Shown here piece by piece: positions 1 to 50,825 of a stretch of DNA of 64,000 nucleotides. Both the position numbers and the translations under genes were made by a program. Origin of the DNA: Mactromeris polynyma (Eukaryota; Mollusca; Bivalvia; Venerida; Mactridae); contig JASFXZ010000028.1 in assembly GCA_032209605.1 (NCBI GenBank), positions 2,862,941 through 2,926,940 on the forward strand. Reading direction: 5' to 3'. Every line of letters starts with the position of its first letter. Positions within the stretch are counted from its first letter, which is position 1. The notes below the pieces were generated by a model. The model did no database searches. It saw only the letters and a list, made by a program, of their open reading frames with translations, and was not told where the DNA came from.

Positions 1-2699
1 AGTTAAATGTCTGATTTATTGCAAATTATTTAAAATTCAGAGAAATTAGAACTATTTTCAACAGCAAGAATAACATTTTGTAGCAAATATATATGAAAAA
101 ATGCGTACATTAATTTCGTAAAATGTAATGACACTTTAAATTCGGGTAATTGAATGAGTCTTGAGACCAGTCTCCGAATGCAGTCTTGCCATTGAACAAA
201 TTATGTCATGATTTAAGACTAAGCACAGAAACAACCAATCAAGTGCTTGTGTTTCATGACCGGTCTCCTAACATTAGATACACTTTGATATACTAGAGTT
301 GTATGTTTGTTTGCGATGAAACACTACCAACTCAATATTGGCAATATTTCCATTAATTATTCATTTAAAAGAGACTGGACCATCCTTTATAAAATGTTAA
401 ATTGCATCCCAAGTATTTTGGCTGAAATCGCACGAAATAATCAGGCTCCATCGCCCCAAAATCTATATAAAGACAGTTTTGATAGTGTTTCTTTTTTCGC
501 TAATAACTAATTAGTTTATGACTGCGGACCCCGACGCAGAATACTCAGGCTGGACCGGATGACCGGTCCATTATTCTTCCTCTATTGTACGGTATCAATC
601 ACATGTACTTGAAGCAAAATATTTTTATTTTCTTATTATAGTAAATAGTCCGTACAGAAAATTAAAAAGGATTGCTTCAAGTACCTGAGGTATCAATGTG
701 TTATGACTGGAGATTATTACACAAAAATCTTGCACGGAGGCGTCAAAAATTGAGTCGGGATCAATTTCAGAGGGTCGGTTGGGGATACTGCAAGCAAACG
801 GTTGATTAAAGATGGGCTTACTCGCCAACACAAGTGAAGCTATTCGAGACTTTTTATACAATGTATTCAAAAGCAGAAAGATCTTCCTTCAACATGGACA
901 CATTAACAATGAATTGGACGTTGTGTGAAGCTTACATAAACATGCAAGACGATCCTGGACACACAGTATGACAAGATGACAGACGTTGTTAGCTATAAAT
1001 GAAATGTTCCCGGCAATATTATATTTACATCTTGACAAGGCAAACACATTTTGTTGGTTCATCAATAATATTAAATTATCAATCAGTACTGATTTGTCAT
1101 ATATTTTGTATGTTTGACACGTAAATTCATCACGAAGGCGTGTAGAATTGTAAAATTGATCATTTCTGTAATTGTTGACGTGAAAGAAGCAGTAAGTGAG
1201 TGGCAGCATTTAGAATGACCAATTTATTCCGCCACTACAAGTGTTGCGAATGTATGTATTTGAGGGGGGGGGGTGCATCTTACAGACGCGTTGACCCACA
1301 AGGATCTGTATCTATTTGTTTCGTGGAAAGTGACCTATAAACTAGACAACATTGGTCCCTGTGTGTTGACCAGCATTAACAGTAGACGCTCTTAAAGTCG
1401 TGGAAAACAGAACTACAATTGGGGAACATCTCGGTCAATGGTCCTGAAAGTATTGGCCATCAAATTCCGAAATAATTGAGATTCTTTGGGAACCTCAAGG
1501 AATTATGTCGGAGATAGAAACAGGCAACTCTAGTAGATCTAGTCATATTTATTAATCAGAAAACTAATATTCTGGCTGGTAAGAATGTCGCTACGATCTG
1601 GGTAGGTTAATTGCTTGATCCGCGATATTCATATTATCTCACTAGTCCTTTACTAGTCTTTTGAATAATCTGTCTGAACATTAGCGTTGCTGTGACAATT
1701 ACAATTATTCTCTCATAAAATAGAAGCTAACCTGCTCGCAGTCTGCTGTCCTAATGAAATGTAATCACCCTCAAAATCTAGTGAACAATACAAGCGAGGA
1801 CCAATCAAAGTTATTGATCTGAACAAACTGACAGCCATTACCATTGACCTTAATAACGGAAAAATCCCATTTGAGTCAAAAGAGAATCTTAAAGGAAAAG
1901 TGGTGATAACGACAGAGCGGAAATACTCACATCTATTAGTATTGACCTAAACGAGAGGACGTGGTTTGAGCAAATAACCGTTATTTTCCATCATTAACCA
2001 CTTGACACAATGTCCCAGTAAATCATTGTAATTGAAAATATGATATCCTCAGATATCGATAATTACGCACAGGGCTTGAATGCATAGGAGAAAGGTCTGA
2101 TCCATTCTAATGTTGTCATAAAACGACACACTAATGTTACATTGTATGACATTTGCCTTAACAGAGCAGCTATAGTTGAGGTATTACATTTTGACAAATC
2201 AGCAAATTTTACCCGAGGTCATGTAGAAAAGTTGCAGGGACTAAAAACATAATAACAGATTTGAGTACTTTAACTCCATAACAGTTTCCTGCAATTTTGC
2301 ATATAATATTTATATATATTAACAAAAAAGAATAATTCAGAATAAACTTGAAAGTGCAACTTTGTCTTTCTTTAGACCATTAAACAGGAACATACATAAT
2401 ACACTTGCACCTAAATAATTACATTTTCCATTAAAACTAGTGAAATGTGGTATTTGACCAAGCCTTACCAAATGTACACCAGCACTTTTCCTACAAGAGC
2501 CATAATGTTTGCCAATAAGATACACATTTCCTTGCTTTCAGCGGTTTGATACCAGAATGAGAAACTCTAAAAAATTGCAACATGTGTCAGTGTGTGCTTT
2601 ATCTCCCTTTGATTCATGTATTGTTGTGTTTTGAAGATCCATCTACAATGTATTCAATAAGCATGGAACTTCATGTAATTCTGACCATTTCCATCAAGT
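1..2699. other. No gene seen
   Basis: AT-rich, short frames only (the longest about 106 codons and without protein character). GAGACCAGTCTCC and GACCGGTCTCC near 160 and 260 hint at a decayed inverted-repeat element. Confidence 0.6.
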
Positions 2700-2942
2700 C
2701 ATGCGCGGATCCAGAACAGAAGGGGGCTCCGATACCCCTTATGTTTAGGCAAAATAGGGTTGTTCATAAAATCCTAAATCAAGAGTGGTCCCAAATTCAA
2801 GGGCCTCACTGTTCTTGTCCAACCTTAGCGTATTACATTACAAGAAAACCCATTGCATTAATATCTAGGGACTCCCAAGGTCGATCCGCTGGTTTACCAG
2901 GAGATGGAGTCCCCTTGACATAAATTGCTGAATCTGCGCATG
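2700..2942. mobile_element. About 243-bp element with ATGCGCGGATC termini
   Basis: Left CATGCGCGGATCCAGAA, right complement CATGCGCAGATTCAGCAA. GC-rich island in AT-rich flank. The open frame across it is a by-product. Confidence 0.55.
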
Positions 2943-4047
2943 TGTGAGGCCTCAGTACTCTACTCATGGCTGGTGCACACTTAACTACAAATATGGTAGT
3001 ACTTTTACATTCACTATTTTATAGTAATATACAACCAAGAATTGAAGAAGGCACTGACAGTAGCACTGTATGTGGTCTGAGATCATGATCATTATTCAGC
3101 ACTTGGCACTCAACATGTACACCAAGTTCTCAGATTCACACTCGAGTGTGAGAGAAAGTGGATCACAAGAATACTATACACTCTGTAAGCATTGCAATCC
3201 ACGTCCCACACTGAGACTCTGAATGTCAGGTAAAGATACGAATCCTGGGGCCCTAAGTTAGTGAAATGCCGGGGATGAAACATGGCATCACAGGGACAGA
3301 AAGAAATCAAGTTTTTACCGAGGGGGTTCAACAAATAACAAGACAGTATTGTTATGCAATTGATTTCTATCATTTTTTCGGCACTTTTCTTCTCATGTTT
3401 TTCACAATCAACACATGTTATCATATAGAGAAACATTTTAAAAACTATCCACCATTCAAAATCACATTCAATAATTAAATACAATCATACACCAAGGATA
3501 TAAATTGATTCCATTGTTTTCTGAATAATATTTGTAGTTTTACATCCAAGTTCAATAAAAAAATACCAAACATAAAAAATATTGTGCATCCAGTTACTTT
3601 GACTTCTACTTCTCAGTTTCAAGTACACAAAACAGCATTAATGGAACAATATATCCCTACCTATATAATCTATGTGATGTTGATACAATTGAAGAATATT
3701 TGATTTTTTTTCTTTTTGCTTATCTTCTGGAAAACTTCAAAAGTAGTTGACATAGTTTATTAAATTGTTAAACTACAATTTAGAAAACAAGAACAAATCT
3801 TACACTCCTTTATCAATACAGTTAACAGGAAACACAATATTTATTTTGTTTGACAAATATGAATTATTCGAATAAAATAATATTGAGACATGGAAAGATG
3901 TTACAGAATACACAATTACACAGCATACCATGCAATATATTAATACATATGGTGGTCTAATATAATACAGTAAGTGAAATTCTTCAGATTAGATTGGATT
4001 GGTTCACTGCATTCAAAAATAAACCAATCCCAATATTAAGAAAACTA
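2943..4047. other. No gene seen
   Basis: AT-rich sequence with no splice-bounded or conserved frame; overlapping 124- and 70-codon frames on opposite strands look random. Confidence 0.6.
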
Positions 4048-5232
4048 GAGCTATCACTGAAGGTGATTAATACCCCCACAATACCGCTTTGTCAGACATA
4101 TTTTTGATAAATTCAAAGATGGCCGCCAGTCAAGACAATGAAATTATCTATCACTATCTATCACTACAGGACCACAATCAGAATGTGCCGACAATATACA
4201 CAACTAGGCTTGGTAGAAATAATTCATGGAAAACCATGTTATGTGACATGACGGAACAAGTGGTGATTCCCATATAGCCCCCATTGCATATTTTGAAGTG
4301 GGGTTATAATAAGAATTGTGTACATTTTAATATTTCGGAGGTGATATGAATACCACAGTATGGGAGTCAGGTCAAAATCAATAAAATAGAAAAAATGAAC
4401 AGTAATATATAGCACTTTGTCACAAAGAAATATAATGATACATTCGACTAGAGTATGAACTAGTAACACCAATATATTTGATTTTAACTCCCAAGATCTG
4501 AACATTTTGCATTCAAATTCGAACAAATATAGCAACAAAGCGTATTAAATTGATACAATTTATATTCGCAATCAAGACATTTTGTTCCATTGTCCTTGAC
4601 TGCAGTTTCAGATTTAATCAAATAATCAAACTACCTGGATATAACATTATATTATGCCTTATTTCAATGGATTTTAAAATAAATCCCGTTATTTTCACTG
4701 AAAGGCGAGTCTTCAACAACAAAAACAAACCATTTGCTAGTATCTGAATGTAATAAACCAAAAATGCTGCCAACAGAACAGTAAGAACTAATCAACAGTT
4801 CCTGTGAAATAAAAAACTGAACTTGCATAGAATTGCTCACAAAAAGCTGGGCAAAATGGAACTAAATCAATGCAAAATATATCAAACAATATGCTAGAAA
4901 TAACAGTTATTTTCACAGAAAGATAAGTCGTTTACAACTAAAAACAAACCATTTGCTAGTAAGTGAAAGTAAGAGAAACTATTTTTAGTAACAGTGACCT
5001 TGACCTTGGCCCCACCAGCCCCAATATCGAACTTGACCTGTATCTTCTGATGTTACACCTGTGTACCAAAAATTTTTCAAATCTGTCTAGTCTTTCACGA
5101 GTTATCGTCCGGAAACCATGAAAACCGACAGACCGACCGACCGACAGACAGACCGACCGACAGACCGACCGACCGACAAGCTCACTCCTATATACCCCCT
5201 CAAACTTCGTTTGTGGGGGTATAATAATTTAT
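4048..5232. mobile_element. Interspersed repeat with GACC microsatellite
   Basis: Begins CTAGAGCTATCACTGAAGGT with TACCCCCACAA and ends with the inverted TTGTGGGGGTATA. Contains TGACCTTGACCTTGG (4995) and a (GACC/GACA)n run at 5126-5177. I recall similar sequences as common in bivalve genomes. Its mechanism of spread is unknown to me. Confidence 0.55.
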
Positions 5233-5957
5233 CAGCCAATCAGAATGCTAGCTACATTATAACTCATATTTTAGCGAGTCAGAGAAACCTAATTTCAACA
5301 ATAATAAATTAAAGTATATTTTGGAAGGATAGGATGAAAACAACATGCTCAGTATGTTGGTAGCTTTCTAAGAATACATGTACCCAGGAATTGGACAGGT
5401 GCAAGCAAATTGATTCTTTAAATAGCAATTACACTTGCACTTATTCAACTGCAAGGCTTTAATTGTCTCGTTTATATCTATTGTTTTTTACAAATTGATC
5501 ACAAAAGATGCAACTAAAATTCGATGTACACAAGGATAAGAATTCCAAATAATATTCCAGCATCAGATGAGACAAATACAGTTTCAAATGAGCATTCAAA
5601 ATAAAAACTAAAAACATGCAAATGGAAAGAAAATGGGAAAAGGTTTACCAACTAGGGGAAGGGTTGAACTTAAAAACAAACCAAATATTTTAACAATCTG
5701 ACAATAATTCAAAGTTAAACTGAACCATTTCTACATGATTCAAAACTACAGGTAAACCAGTTTTCTTTTTTAAACTGCTTGACAAATTTGATTAAGATTT
5801 CATGAAAACACGAACTGAGAATTTGAAAAATATTGTGCAGTTCAAACATTGTCAAATGACACCATTCATAAAAGTACATGATAGATTTTTCTTATTGTTC
5901 TTGTAAGATAGGACAAAATATAATGGCCGACGTGAAGCACCATCGTTTGTATTGAAA

Positions 5958-6086
5958 TCATAGCCTCACTTTGTATCAAATTGCAAACTGACAGGATTAA
6001 TCATAGCCTCACTTTGTATCAAATTGCAAACTGACAGGATTAATCATAGCCTCACTTTGTATCAAATTGCAAACTGACAGGATTAA
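5958..6086. repeat. 43-bp tandem triplication
   Basis: Three identical copies of TCATAGCCTCACTTTGTATC plus AAATTGCAAACTGACAGGATTAA. Confidence 0.96.
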
Positions 6087-8886
6087 TTACATTTGAAACA
6101 ATTTTAATTCCAGAGTTTCAAATTTACAAAACAATTCTATACAGCAAGATAACTTGAACTTCTTATCTGGATTGCACCAAATTTAACAGATGCTTCAAAT
6201 CAAAGTTATCGTAGTGGCTGATGAAAAACACATACAGAAATTATGCTTGAAAAGAATGCGAGTACAGGAATTTGTACAAAAACTGATCTATGCATGAACA
6301 TGAACAACAGAGTGACTTCAACAATCATATGACAAGTATTCAATAATTCAACTTCCTAGTCTATAAATGTGCCGTAAAATGAATAAAAACTTGAAATAAA
6401 ATGCGACTGTTTTATACGCAAAAATGTGCAATAAAGATAAATAATGAATTATATTCCAAAATCAAAACTTGGATAGTATTATAATATACAATAGAATCAA
6501 TTAGATGTGTAATTTACAATACAGCTTGGAGCAAACAAACAAACAAATTGTGTACAAACAAACAAACCCTTCTCTTAGACTTCCTTTCAAATATGAAACT
6601 TGGCAATATCTCACAATTAGGTAAGTACATGTAGTGCCAACAAAATATTAACAAATATTTAATTATTATTGTTTAAAGGAAACTGATATCAGACACATGG
6701 ACATTTGTTATTTACAGTCAGTTGAAATGCATACATTTAAAGTTATAGCAAACGCATCCAAAATGGCAAATTTGAATGCTAAAGCTTCCACCAACAAGAC
6801 ACACAATTTTTATAACTCAACAAAAATATCCGCACATACAAGTTAAATAGAATTATGTACAAAGTTTTAATTAAAATCTCTCCTAATATTGAAAACATAA
6901 CAGCAAAGTGTATTATGTACAAATAATATAAGATTTTAAAGAACACATAACATGATGTATGATAAGATCAATATGAAGATACTGCGCACATTGCAAGTTG
7001 CATGTAACAATCAATACATTATTACATGCACCATCATATGTTTTACTGACAATCAGAAGAAGCTGATTTTAGTAATACTAACAAGGTATTTAATCAGTTA
7101 TCCAAATATTAAACCATCAAAATCAGAAGTAATGCACAGATACTCATCTAAGTAGTGCAATATATTAACAAAGGTAAGTAACTACAGATTCTATATTTAT
7201 GACACAGTTACCTTTCTTGTAGAACATCACCATCAGGAAAGTTTCAACATTATCAGTCTGTCATAAATAATGATGCACATTTTTCAGAATATAAGGCAAT
7301 ATTTCCCAACAGAGACTTATTAATTTGTTACCCATACTATGAAGTATATCAAATGAGGAATGAAAATAAGAATAACAAAACAGTCGAGGATTAAAAAGAA
7401 CATCACACAAGTTCTGTATCGCAGTATTTCTGCTAGGCCCATACCTAGTTAACAACACAAGGCAAAAACCTCCATGTTTTCAAACAATTTTTTTTTAAAT
7501 TCACTAGGGATCAAATGTTACACAGTTTCTGTTTGTGCATTACAGTACAGACGTTTTGTAGTTTCTAGTCTTGAAATGTTTTGTGTTAACTAGAATGAGT
7601 TAGAAGTTAAGATATAACATGCAAATTGAAAAAGACTGTTAGTGTACACCCAACAAGATGTTTATAAATGTACCTTGTCCCTAACATACCAAACACTTGG
7701 GGTTTGGTATGTCAAGATAGCGATATAAATTACAGACAAATAAAGATGGAGGTAAACGATGATAAAATATGATAAAAACAGTGCAACAAAAAGCACCACT
7801 AGATTGACATGAAAAATTTACAAAGATGGGTAAAATGTGAATAATTATACATTTCAACATTACTGACCACACAGAACATTTGTGCAAACCAAACATTCAA
7901 AATACTTCATCTATTTATAGCAAATTGAAAAATACTTGAATAAAGTCAGAATTTCACAAAATTATTGACAATTTACCTAATTGTTGAATAAAATGGAAAC
8001 ATCATTTCATATTCACATGGTTAAATTCTGAAATATGGGCTAATTAAATCATCCATCTTAGAAAATTATGGAATAAAAGAAGAATTTAACCAAAGAAGCC
8101 AACATATTGTTGAATCAACATCATTCTAGTAATAGACATGATATTGACAAGAACATCCACAAAATATTGTAACAGTTCCCTCCCTTAAATGCACATAAGA
8201 GTTACCTCCCTTTGATACACAATACAAGAGGGTTCCCTGTTTGTTGAATGGCTGTACATGCTTTAAATTCAAGAAGTTTTTATCATTTATCTCATTAGAA
8301 CTTCATTTCAATATTTTTACCATAACTTGCCTCAGATTTACTTTGTTTTCTTTTTACAGAAAAACAGAACATAAAAGGTTTCAAGCAAAGCTGACTCCAA
8401 ATGAAACTGAGTAGTTGTTGATTTGTCCTGAGATTTATCTTGAGGTCAATCCCTCATTTTCCTAAAATCATTTTGTTCTTCGTACATTTTTGGCCCCATC
8501 TTACAGAGTACATATTTTCAGTGCGCATGTTTTCTGGAACATTAATGCCACAGTATAGCATTAGCTCATAAAATAATGTAAGCAAGTAAAAAAAATATTC
8601 AAACAATTAGTGGATAACACTGAAAGCCTCTAGATCCAACGCTATAACAAATGAATGCTGTCTTCAGACTCAAGTCTCATTTTTGTTTTTAAATGTTTGA
8701 AAATTATTATCATGAAACAAATGATACAGAATTCTGCATGCACAACATTCTGAACATAGCATGTAGGGTAACATCTAGATTTTGACTGCTTTCCATACTT
8801 AGCAACAAATAATCAACTTTTAACACAAAAATTTATCATGATCAATTGTTTTTCAAACAGGGCAGATAATTTTGAAACCTTGATAT

Positions 8887-9018
8887 CAATTTGGAGGTCC
8901 ACTGCCTTAATGTATTACTCACTATATGTATGAAAGTAGATACATTCTCGCTCAATTTGGAGGTCCACTGCCTTAATGTATTACTCACTATATGTATGAA
9001 AGTAGATACATTCTCGCT
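8887..9018. repeat. 66-bp exact tandem duplication
   Basis: Two copies beginning CAATTTGGAGGTCCACTGCC and ending ACATTCTCGCT, with no differences seen until the second copy ends. Confidence 0.95.
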
Positions 9019-9160
9019 CAGTTTGTGTACAGAAAGAAGCAGTTAAATCAAGTTAGTACAAACAAACAAAACACAGACTTTTCTCTCAGTACTACTGATA
9101 TCATTATCAATAGATGCTTAGATAAATTCAACCATATTCACAAATAATTAAGCAATTTGT

Positions 9161-9298
9161 AGCATGCTCACACATATAAAGCTTTGAAGTAGCATGCTCA
9201 CACATATAAAGCTTTGAAGTAGCATGCTCACACATATAAAGCTTTGAAGTAGCATGCTCACACATATAAAGCTTTGAAGTAGCATGCTCACACATATT
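9161..9298. repeat. 30-bp tandem repeat, about 4.6 copies
   Basis: Identical units of AGCATGCTCACACATATAAA plus GCTTTGAAGT. AGCATGCT is itself palindromic. Confidence 0.95.
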
Positions 9299-9776
9299 TC
9301 GGCTGCACACTAGTTTATTTGTCAAACATATGAACCAAGTAGACGGAATGAGGTATGTCTCTATTGCATCGAGGAATCATCAACACCTAAAAGAATGCTT
9401 CATTGACAAAACCTGTAATAATGTCATGGTTATGACATTGAGTATTTCCAAACGAAACGGTGACGTCACAAACTAAGCACTATCTTGGAGGTGTCTTTGA
9501 CTGCTTATTTCATATATTAATTGAACATGAAAATGTTTTCATGGGTTATGTACTTTTTTTTCAATTTGAGATTAATTGAGAATCAATGCACACTTGAGTA
9601 AAGCATTACTGATGTAGTACTTTTGCATTTTATTCATTATGTTGGAATATAGTAACTAAAAAAGAGAATTGACATCAGATTTTAGTATTTTTTTTGTATT
9701 AAATGAAACTAGAAAACATACATCTGTTAGAAAATGTAAAAACCTGAAAATGGATTTATGGTCATTAATACAGCCT

Positions 9777-9997
9777 TGCGTTCAGTTATGGCGAACGATA
9801 GCCCGCTCACTGTTCAGGACCTATCAAGTGTTTTGACCGCCTCGTTTTATTCTGGTTCCCTGTCTCAAAGACAGTAAAGGCATGGAACCAGCCATGTGAT
9901 CATTTTGCAATTTGGTTCCCCGTGTGCAGACATTGTGAAACGGTGGGCCAGGGATACAAAACAAGACGTGAGCGACTGTTAGCCGTAACTGAACGCA
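9777..9997. mobile_element. 221-bp inverted-repeat element (MITE-like)
   Basis: Left end TGCGTTCAGTTATGGCGAAC with GCCCGCTCAC; the right-end complement is TGCGTTCAGTTACGGCTAAC with GTCGCTCAC. An inner hairpin CTGGTTCC...GGAACCAG sits near 9855-9894. More GC-rich than its surroundings. Target duplication not clear. Confidence 0.65.
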
Positions 9998-10866
9998 GTG
10001 TTCCGTTCAAATATTTGCTTGCTACCTCCGAGTTGCGATAGTTGCTAACACACCGGTCAATAGCAAAACTCGCTCGCTGTTTCGTAACGCGAGGCAGGTT
10101 TTGTCGTGGAATAGCTCAATTATTCTACAACTATAATCCTTCACACTACATATTCTTCCAAACCAGAAATAATTCAACAGGAGGGGATGGCAGTTATAGA
10201 TCAGACATGAAACCTTATTTGTCCCTCAAAATGAGGTACCAACAATCGACAACCTTTTGCACAGGCTCCAGTTTGACAAACATGAATTCTGTTCTTCTGG
10301 TTAAGTTAAAAAATTAAATACAAATGAAATTTGTTGGAGACTACTGATAATTTCAATAATGTCTGAAGAAAAAGCAAGAATGGGAAATATCTGCTGTAAT
10401 AATGCTGTGGTATTTGTTGTTACATGTAGATAGCGAGAGATTGAAAAATCACACTTTTAAGGTTAAGATAGAATCAGCATTGATAAATATAAAATAAAAT
10501 GCATGCTGTCTATAGGTAACAATATCACAATTGACAGCAGACAATGGAAACAATTCCCACCAGTGTTAACTGCATCAATTCTGAGGAAAGAGTATCTTCA
10601 GGAAGTCAATTTAAAACAGAAATACAAGTACTTCCAAATGCATGGATTGTATTGAAACATTCAGAAATAAATATGACACTTCATTTGAACTACATGCATA
10701 AACAAGAAGGGAACTAAAGAACTACAAAAATGAGAAAATTTCTGTGAGCTACTTTGCTTGCATTATAAGCAGATATTCTGACTATTGGAACACTTAATGT
10801 ATGAACAACACAATCAATGTACTACAATTATAGTCCTATGTTTTACAACATCCTTTACAACAAAAA
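9998..10866. other. No gene seen
   Basis: A 91-codon plus-strand frame (10042-10317) has no recognisable features; otherwise AT-rich. Confidence 0.5.
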
Positions 10867-11432
10867 ATATAGAGAGCTTGGTATAGAACTGTTGTGCCTG
10901 CTTTGTATAGAGAGCTTGGTATAGAACTGTTGTGCCTGCTTTGTATAGAGAGCTTGGTATAGAACTGTTGTGCCTGCTTTGTATAGAGAGCTTGGTATAG
11001 AACTGTTGTGCCTGCTTTGCATAGAGAGCTTGGTATAGAACTGTTGTGCCTGCTTTGTATAGAGAGCTTGGTATAGAACTGTTGCGCCTGCTTTGTATAG
11101 AGAGCTTGGTGTAGAACTGTTGTGCCTGCTTTGTATAGAGAGCTTGGTATAGAACTGTTGTGCCTGCTTTGTATAGAGAGCTTGGTATAGAACTGTTGTG
11201 CCTGCTTTGTATAGAGAGCTTGGTATAGAACTGTTGTGCCTGCTTTGTATAGAGAGCTTGGTATAGAACTGTTGTGTCTGCTTTGTATAGAGAGCTTGGT
11301 ATAAAACTGTTGTGCCTGCTTTGCATAGAGAGCTTGGTATAGAACTGTTGTGCCTGCTTTGTATAGAGAGCTTGGTATAGAACTGTTGTGCCTGCTTTGT
11401 ATAGAGAGCTTGGTATAGAACTGTTGTGCCTG
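10867..11432. repeat. 38-bp minisatellite, about 15 copies, downstream of S6K
   Basis: Units of AGAGAGCTTGGTATAGAACT plus GTTGTGCCTGCTTTGTAT, 38 bp, very homogeneous. All three minus frames stay open because a 38-aa period covers three units. It could lie in the S6K 3'UTR or 3' flank. Confidence 0.97.
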
Positions 11433-12192
11433 CACAGGTAGATAGTCTTGATTTTTCTATCAAAATATACTTAGTAGTAAATATGAGAAAACTGGTGATA
11501 AATGCCTTCATATAGATGTACTCTACAATGCTACATTGTCACTTTTCTTTCATACTTCCCAAAAATACAACTACATGAGTCTGATATGCATATTTCTTAT
11601 CCTGAACTTAAGCGCCAAGTTAGGGCTAGCATAGGAAATGTCTGTATCGCACTCATGTTTTGCACTTTCAGGAAACTTATATGAACTGTTATAATACTTT
11701 GTTTTAGAGTTTGTCTGTATGAAGACATTTACATGCTATTCTCTCAGATTGATGACATAGCATATTTTGATAAAAAAGGACCATCTACCTTTAAACAATG
11801 AGCTACATCAGTTCTGCACTAACCCCTCAACATGTGAGTACATTGTAAACAATTAATTAAACACTGTAACTGATTGTGCAATTAATTGAGAAAAACCTAA
11901 TTAAAACCTAAAATAACACATTTCTCTAATAAACTGATGTCCATGGTGAAAAATAAACCTTAAATGTATCTTTAAATACTTATAGAAGTACTCACTAAAT
12001 CATTGAGTGAAGAGGGTCTTTTCTGGCTAATTTACAAATCAGCATCAAATTGGATTTCATTTAGATTTTTGACAAGAGTAAAATATGTTTTTTTTAATGA
12101 AGTTTTAAGCAATTTCAATTTTCTTCAAAGTTTAGTCTTCATCACAGATAAGGTGAATAAAATTCATTTTAAGTTAAAGAGCTATAAAATGT
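11433..12192 (-). other. Probable S6K 3'UTR and flank
   Basis: Directly follows the S6K stop on the minus strand. ATTAAA at 12098-12093 is one possible poly(A) signal. The extent of the UTR cannot be fixed from sequence alone. Confidence 0.4.
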
Positions 12193-49654
<37,462 letters not shown>

Positions 49655-49830
49655 TTTTTATGGGTTTGTGTTCTTTACTAGTCTAAATTTAATGATATCA
49701 CAAAGAAAATTCAACATAGTCGGCGAATCTGTCGCGAACGAGGGATTCCGTATGACGCAGTAAAGGTCACGTGACGACTACTCCTCTATACGAACCAATC
49801 AAAGTAGACATAACTTATCAACATCCAAGA
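49655..49830 (-). promoter_or_regulatory. S6K proximal promoter / 5'UTR region with GTCACGTGAC
   Basis: Upstream of the exon 1 ATG. It contains a perfect palindromic E-box GTCACGTGAC at 49766-49775, about 112 nt before the ATG, an inverted CCAAT box at 49794-49806 (ATTGG on the gene strand), and a CRE-like TGACG half-site at 49753-49757. No TATA box is evident. The transcription start is not determined. GTCACGTGAC is the consensus CLEAR/M-box bound by TFEB/MITF proteins and also by USF and MYC-MAX (established knowledge); binding here is inference. Confidence 0.5.
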
Positions 49831-50242
49831 ACACATAATGTAACGCTACTTTTAATTGGTTGACGGTCCCTTTCTGGTGCCGATAGAACTACGCACTCAT
49901 GAAATATGCAATGCATATTGCGCAATCATTGCAAACGCAATCATTGCAAACCTATTAGATCGATGACTGAAAGCACGTCCATCGGACGATTAATATAATA
50001 AACAATCATTCTTATAATTATTACTACGGTTATTAAAACATTCATCGACACAGAACTATGCCCGTTAATATTGTTGTATACGTTTGTCCTCGTGATAATA
50101 CATATTAAGCTACTTAACTCGAGTGGCCACCAGCTAGCATGATAGCGTTCGCGAATTGTTTCGTGTTAACTACTTAATTATTGCGATAATTATCTAGCTA
50201 TCTAGTTAATATACGTGATACATTTTTGGTAAGATAAATATC

Positions 50243-50531
50243 ATAAAACTAGACACAGGCTTGAAAGTGCCCAGAACTGCCACTCTTACCTTTTTATGAT
50301 GTATTCAGCAGATTTAAGTGGTAACACGAATCTTATCTAGTTGACCACTTATTATGCTACTTAATAAGTCAAATTCGCGAATTTGACTTAATATTCGTGT
50401 TACCACTAATTTAAAAATGCATTTTTGGCTTCTAGATGTAAGTGGTAACCGTGACGAATCTTATCTAGTTGACCACTTATATTTATATATAAGGCAGTTC
50501 TGGGCACTTTCAAGTCTGTGTCTAGTCTTAT
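50243..50531. mobile_element. 289-bp inverted-repeat element upstream of S6K
   Basis: About 39-bp terminal inverted repeats (ACTAGACACAGGCTTGAAAG, TGCCCAGAACTGCC; complement at 50492-50531). It contains a perfect 26-bp palindrome at 50365-50390 centred on AATTCGCGAATT and copies of AAGTGGTAAC/GTTACCACTT. Related fragments continue to 50770. Confidence 0.75.
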
Positions 50532-50770
50532 ATTATGTAACTTAATAAGTCAAATTCGGGAATTTCACTTAAGATTCGCGTTACCACTTATTTATAAATG
50601 TTTAGCTTCTAGATGTAAGTGATAACACGAATCTTATCTAGTTGACCACTTATTATGTTACTTAATAACTCAAATTTGCATTTAGAAATAAGTGGTAACG
50701 CGAATCTTAAGTGAAATTAGCGAATTTGACTTATTAAGTAACTTAATAAGTGGTCAAGTAGATACGATTT
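50532..50770. repeat. Further copies of the AAGTGGTAAC / GACCACTTAT repeat
   Basis: Repeated and inverted blocks of CGAATCTTATCTAGTTGACC and AAGTCAAATTCG-type sequence, the same material as inside the 289-bp element, rearranged. Confidence 0.7.
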
Positions 50771-50825
50771 TCCAAATAGTGATGTCTCAAAACAATGGGT
50801 CGAAACAACGAGACAAACAATGCAA

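Larger units (their letters stand above)
5233..9776. other. Non-coding AT-rich region with small tandem duplications
   Basis: Apart from the 43-bp, 66-bp and 30-bp repeats listed, nothing is recognisable. TTACCTCCCTTTGATAC near 8203 is a frequent type of short mollusc repeat word. May include a long S6K 3'UTR or the intergenic region. Confidence 0.5.

Noticed and set aside
2582..2923. 113-codon plus-strand frame
   Set aside because: Mostly covers an inverted-repeat element; no family features.
10814..11511. 170-218 codon frames with 38-residue period
   Set aside because: 38-bp satellite; all three minus frames open at once, so not coding.
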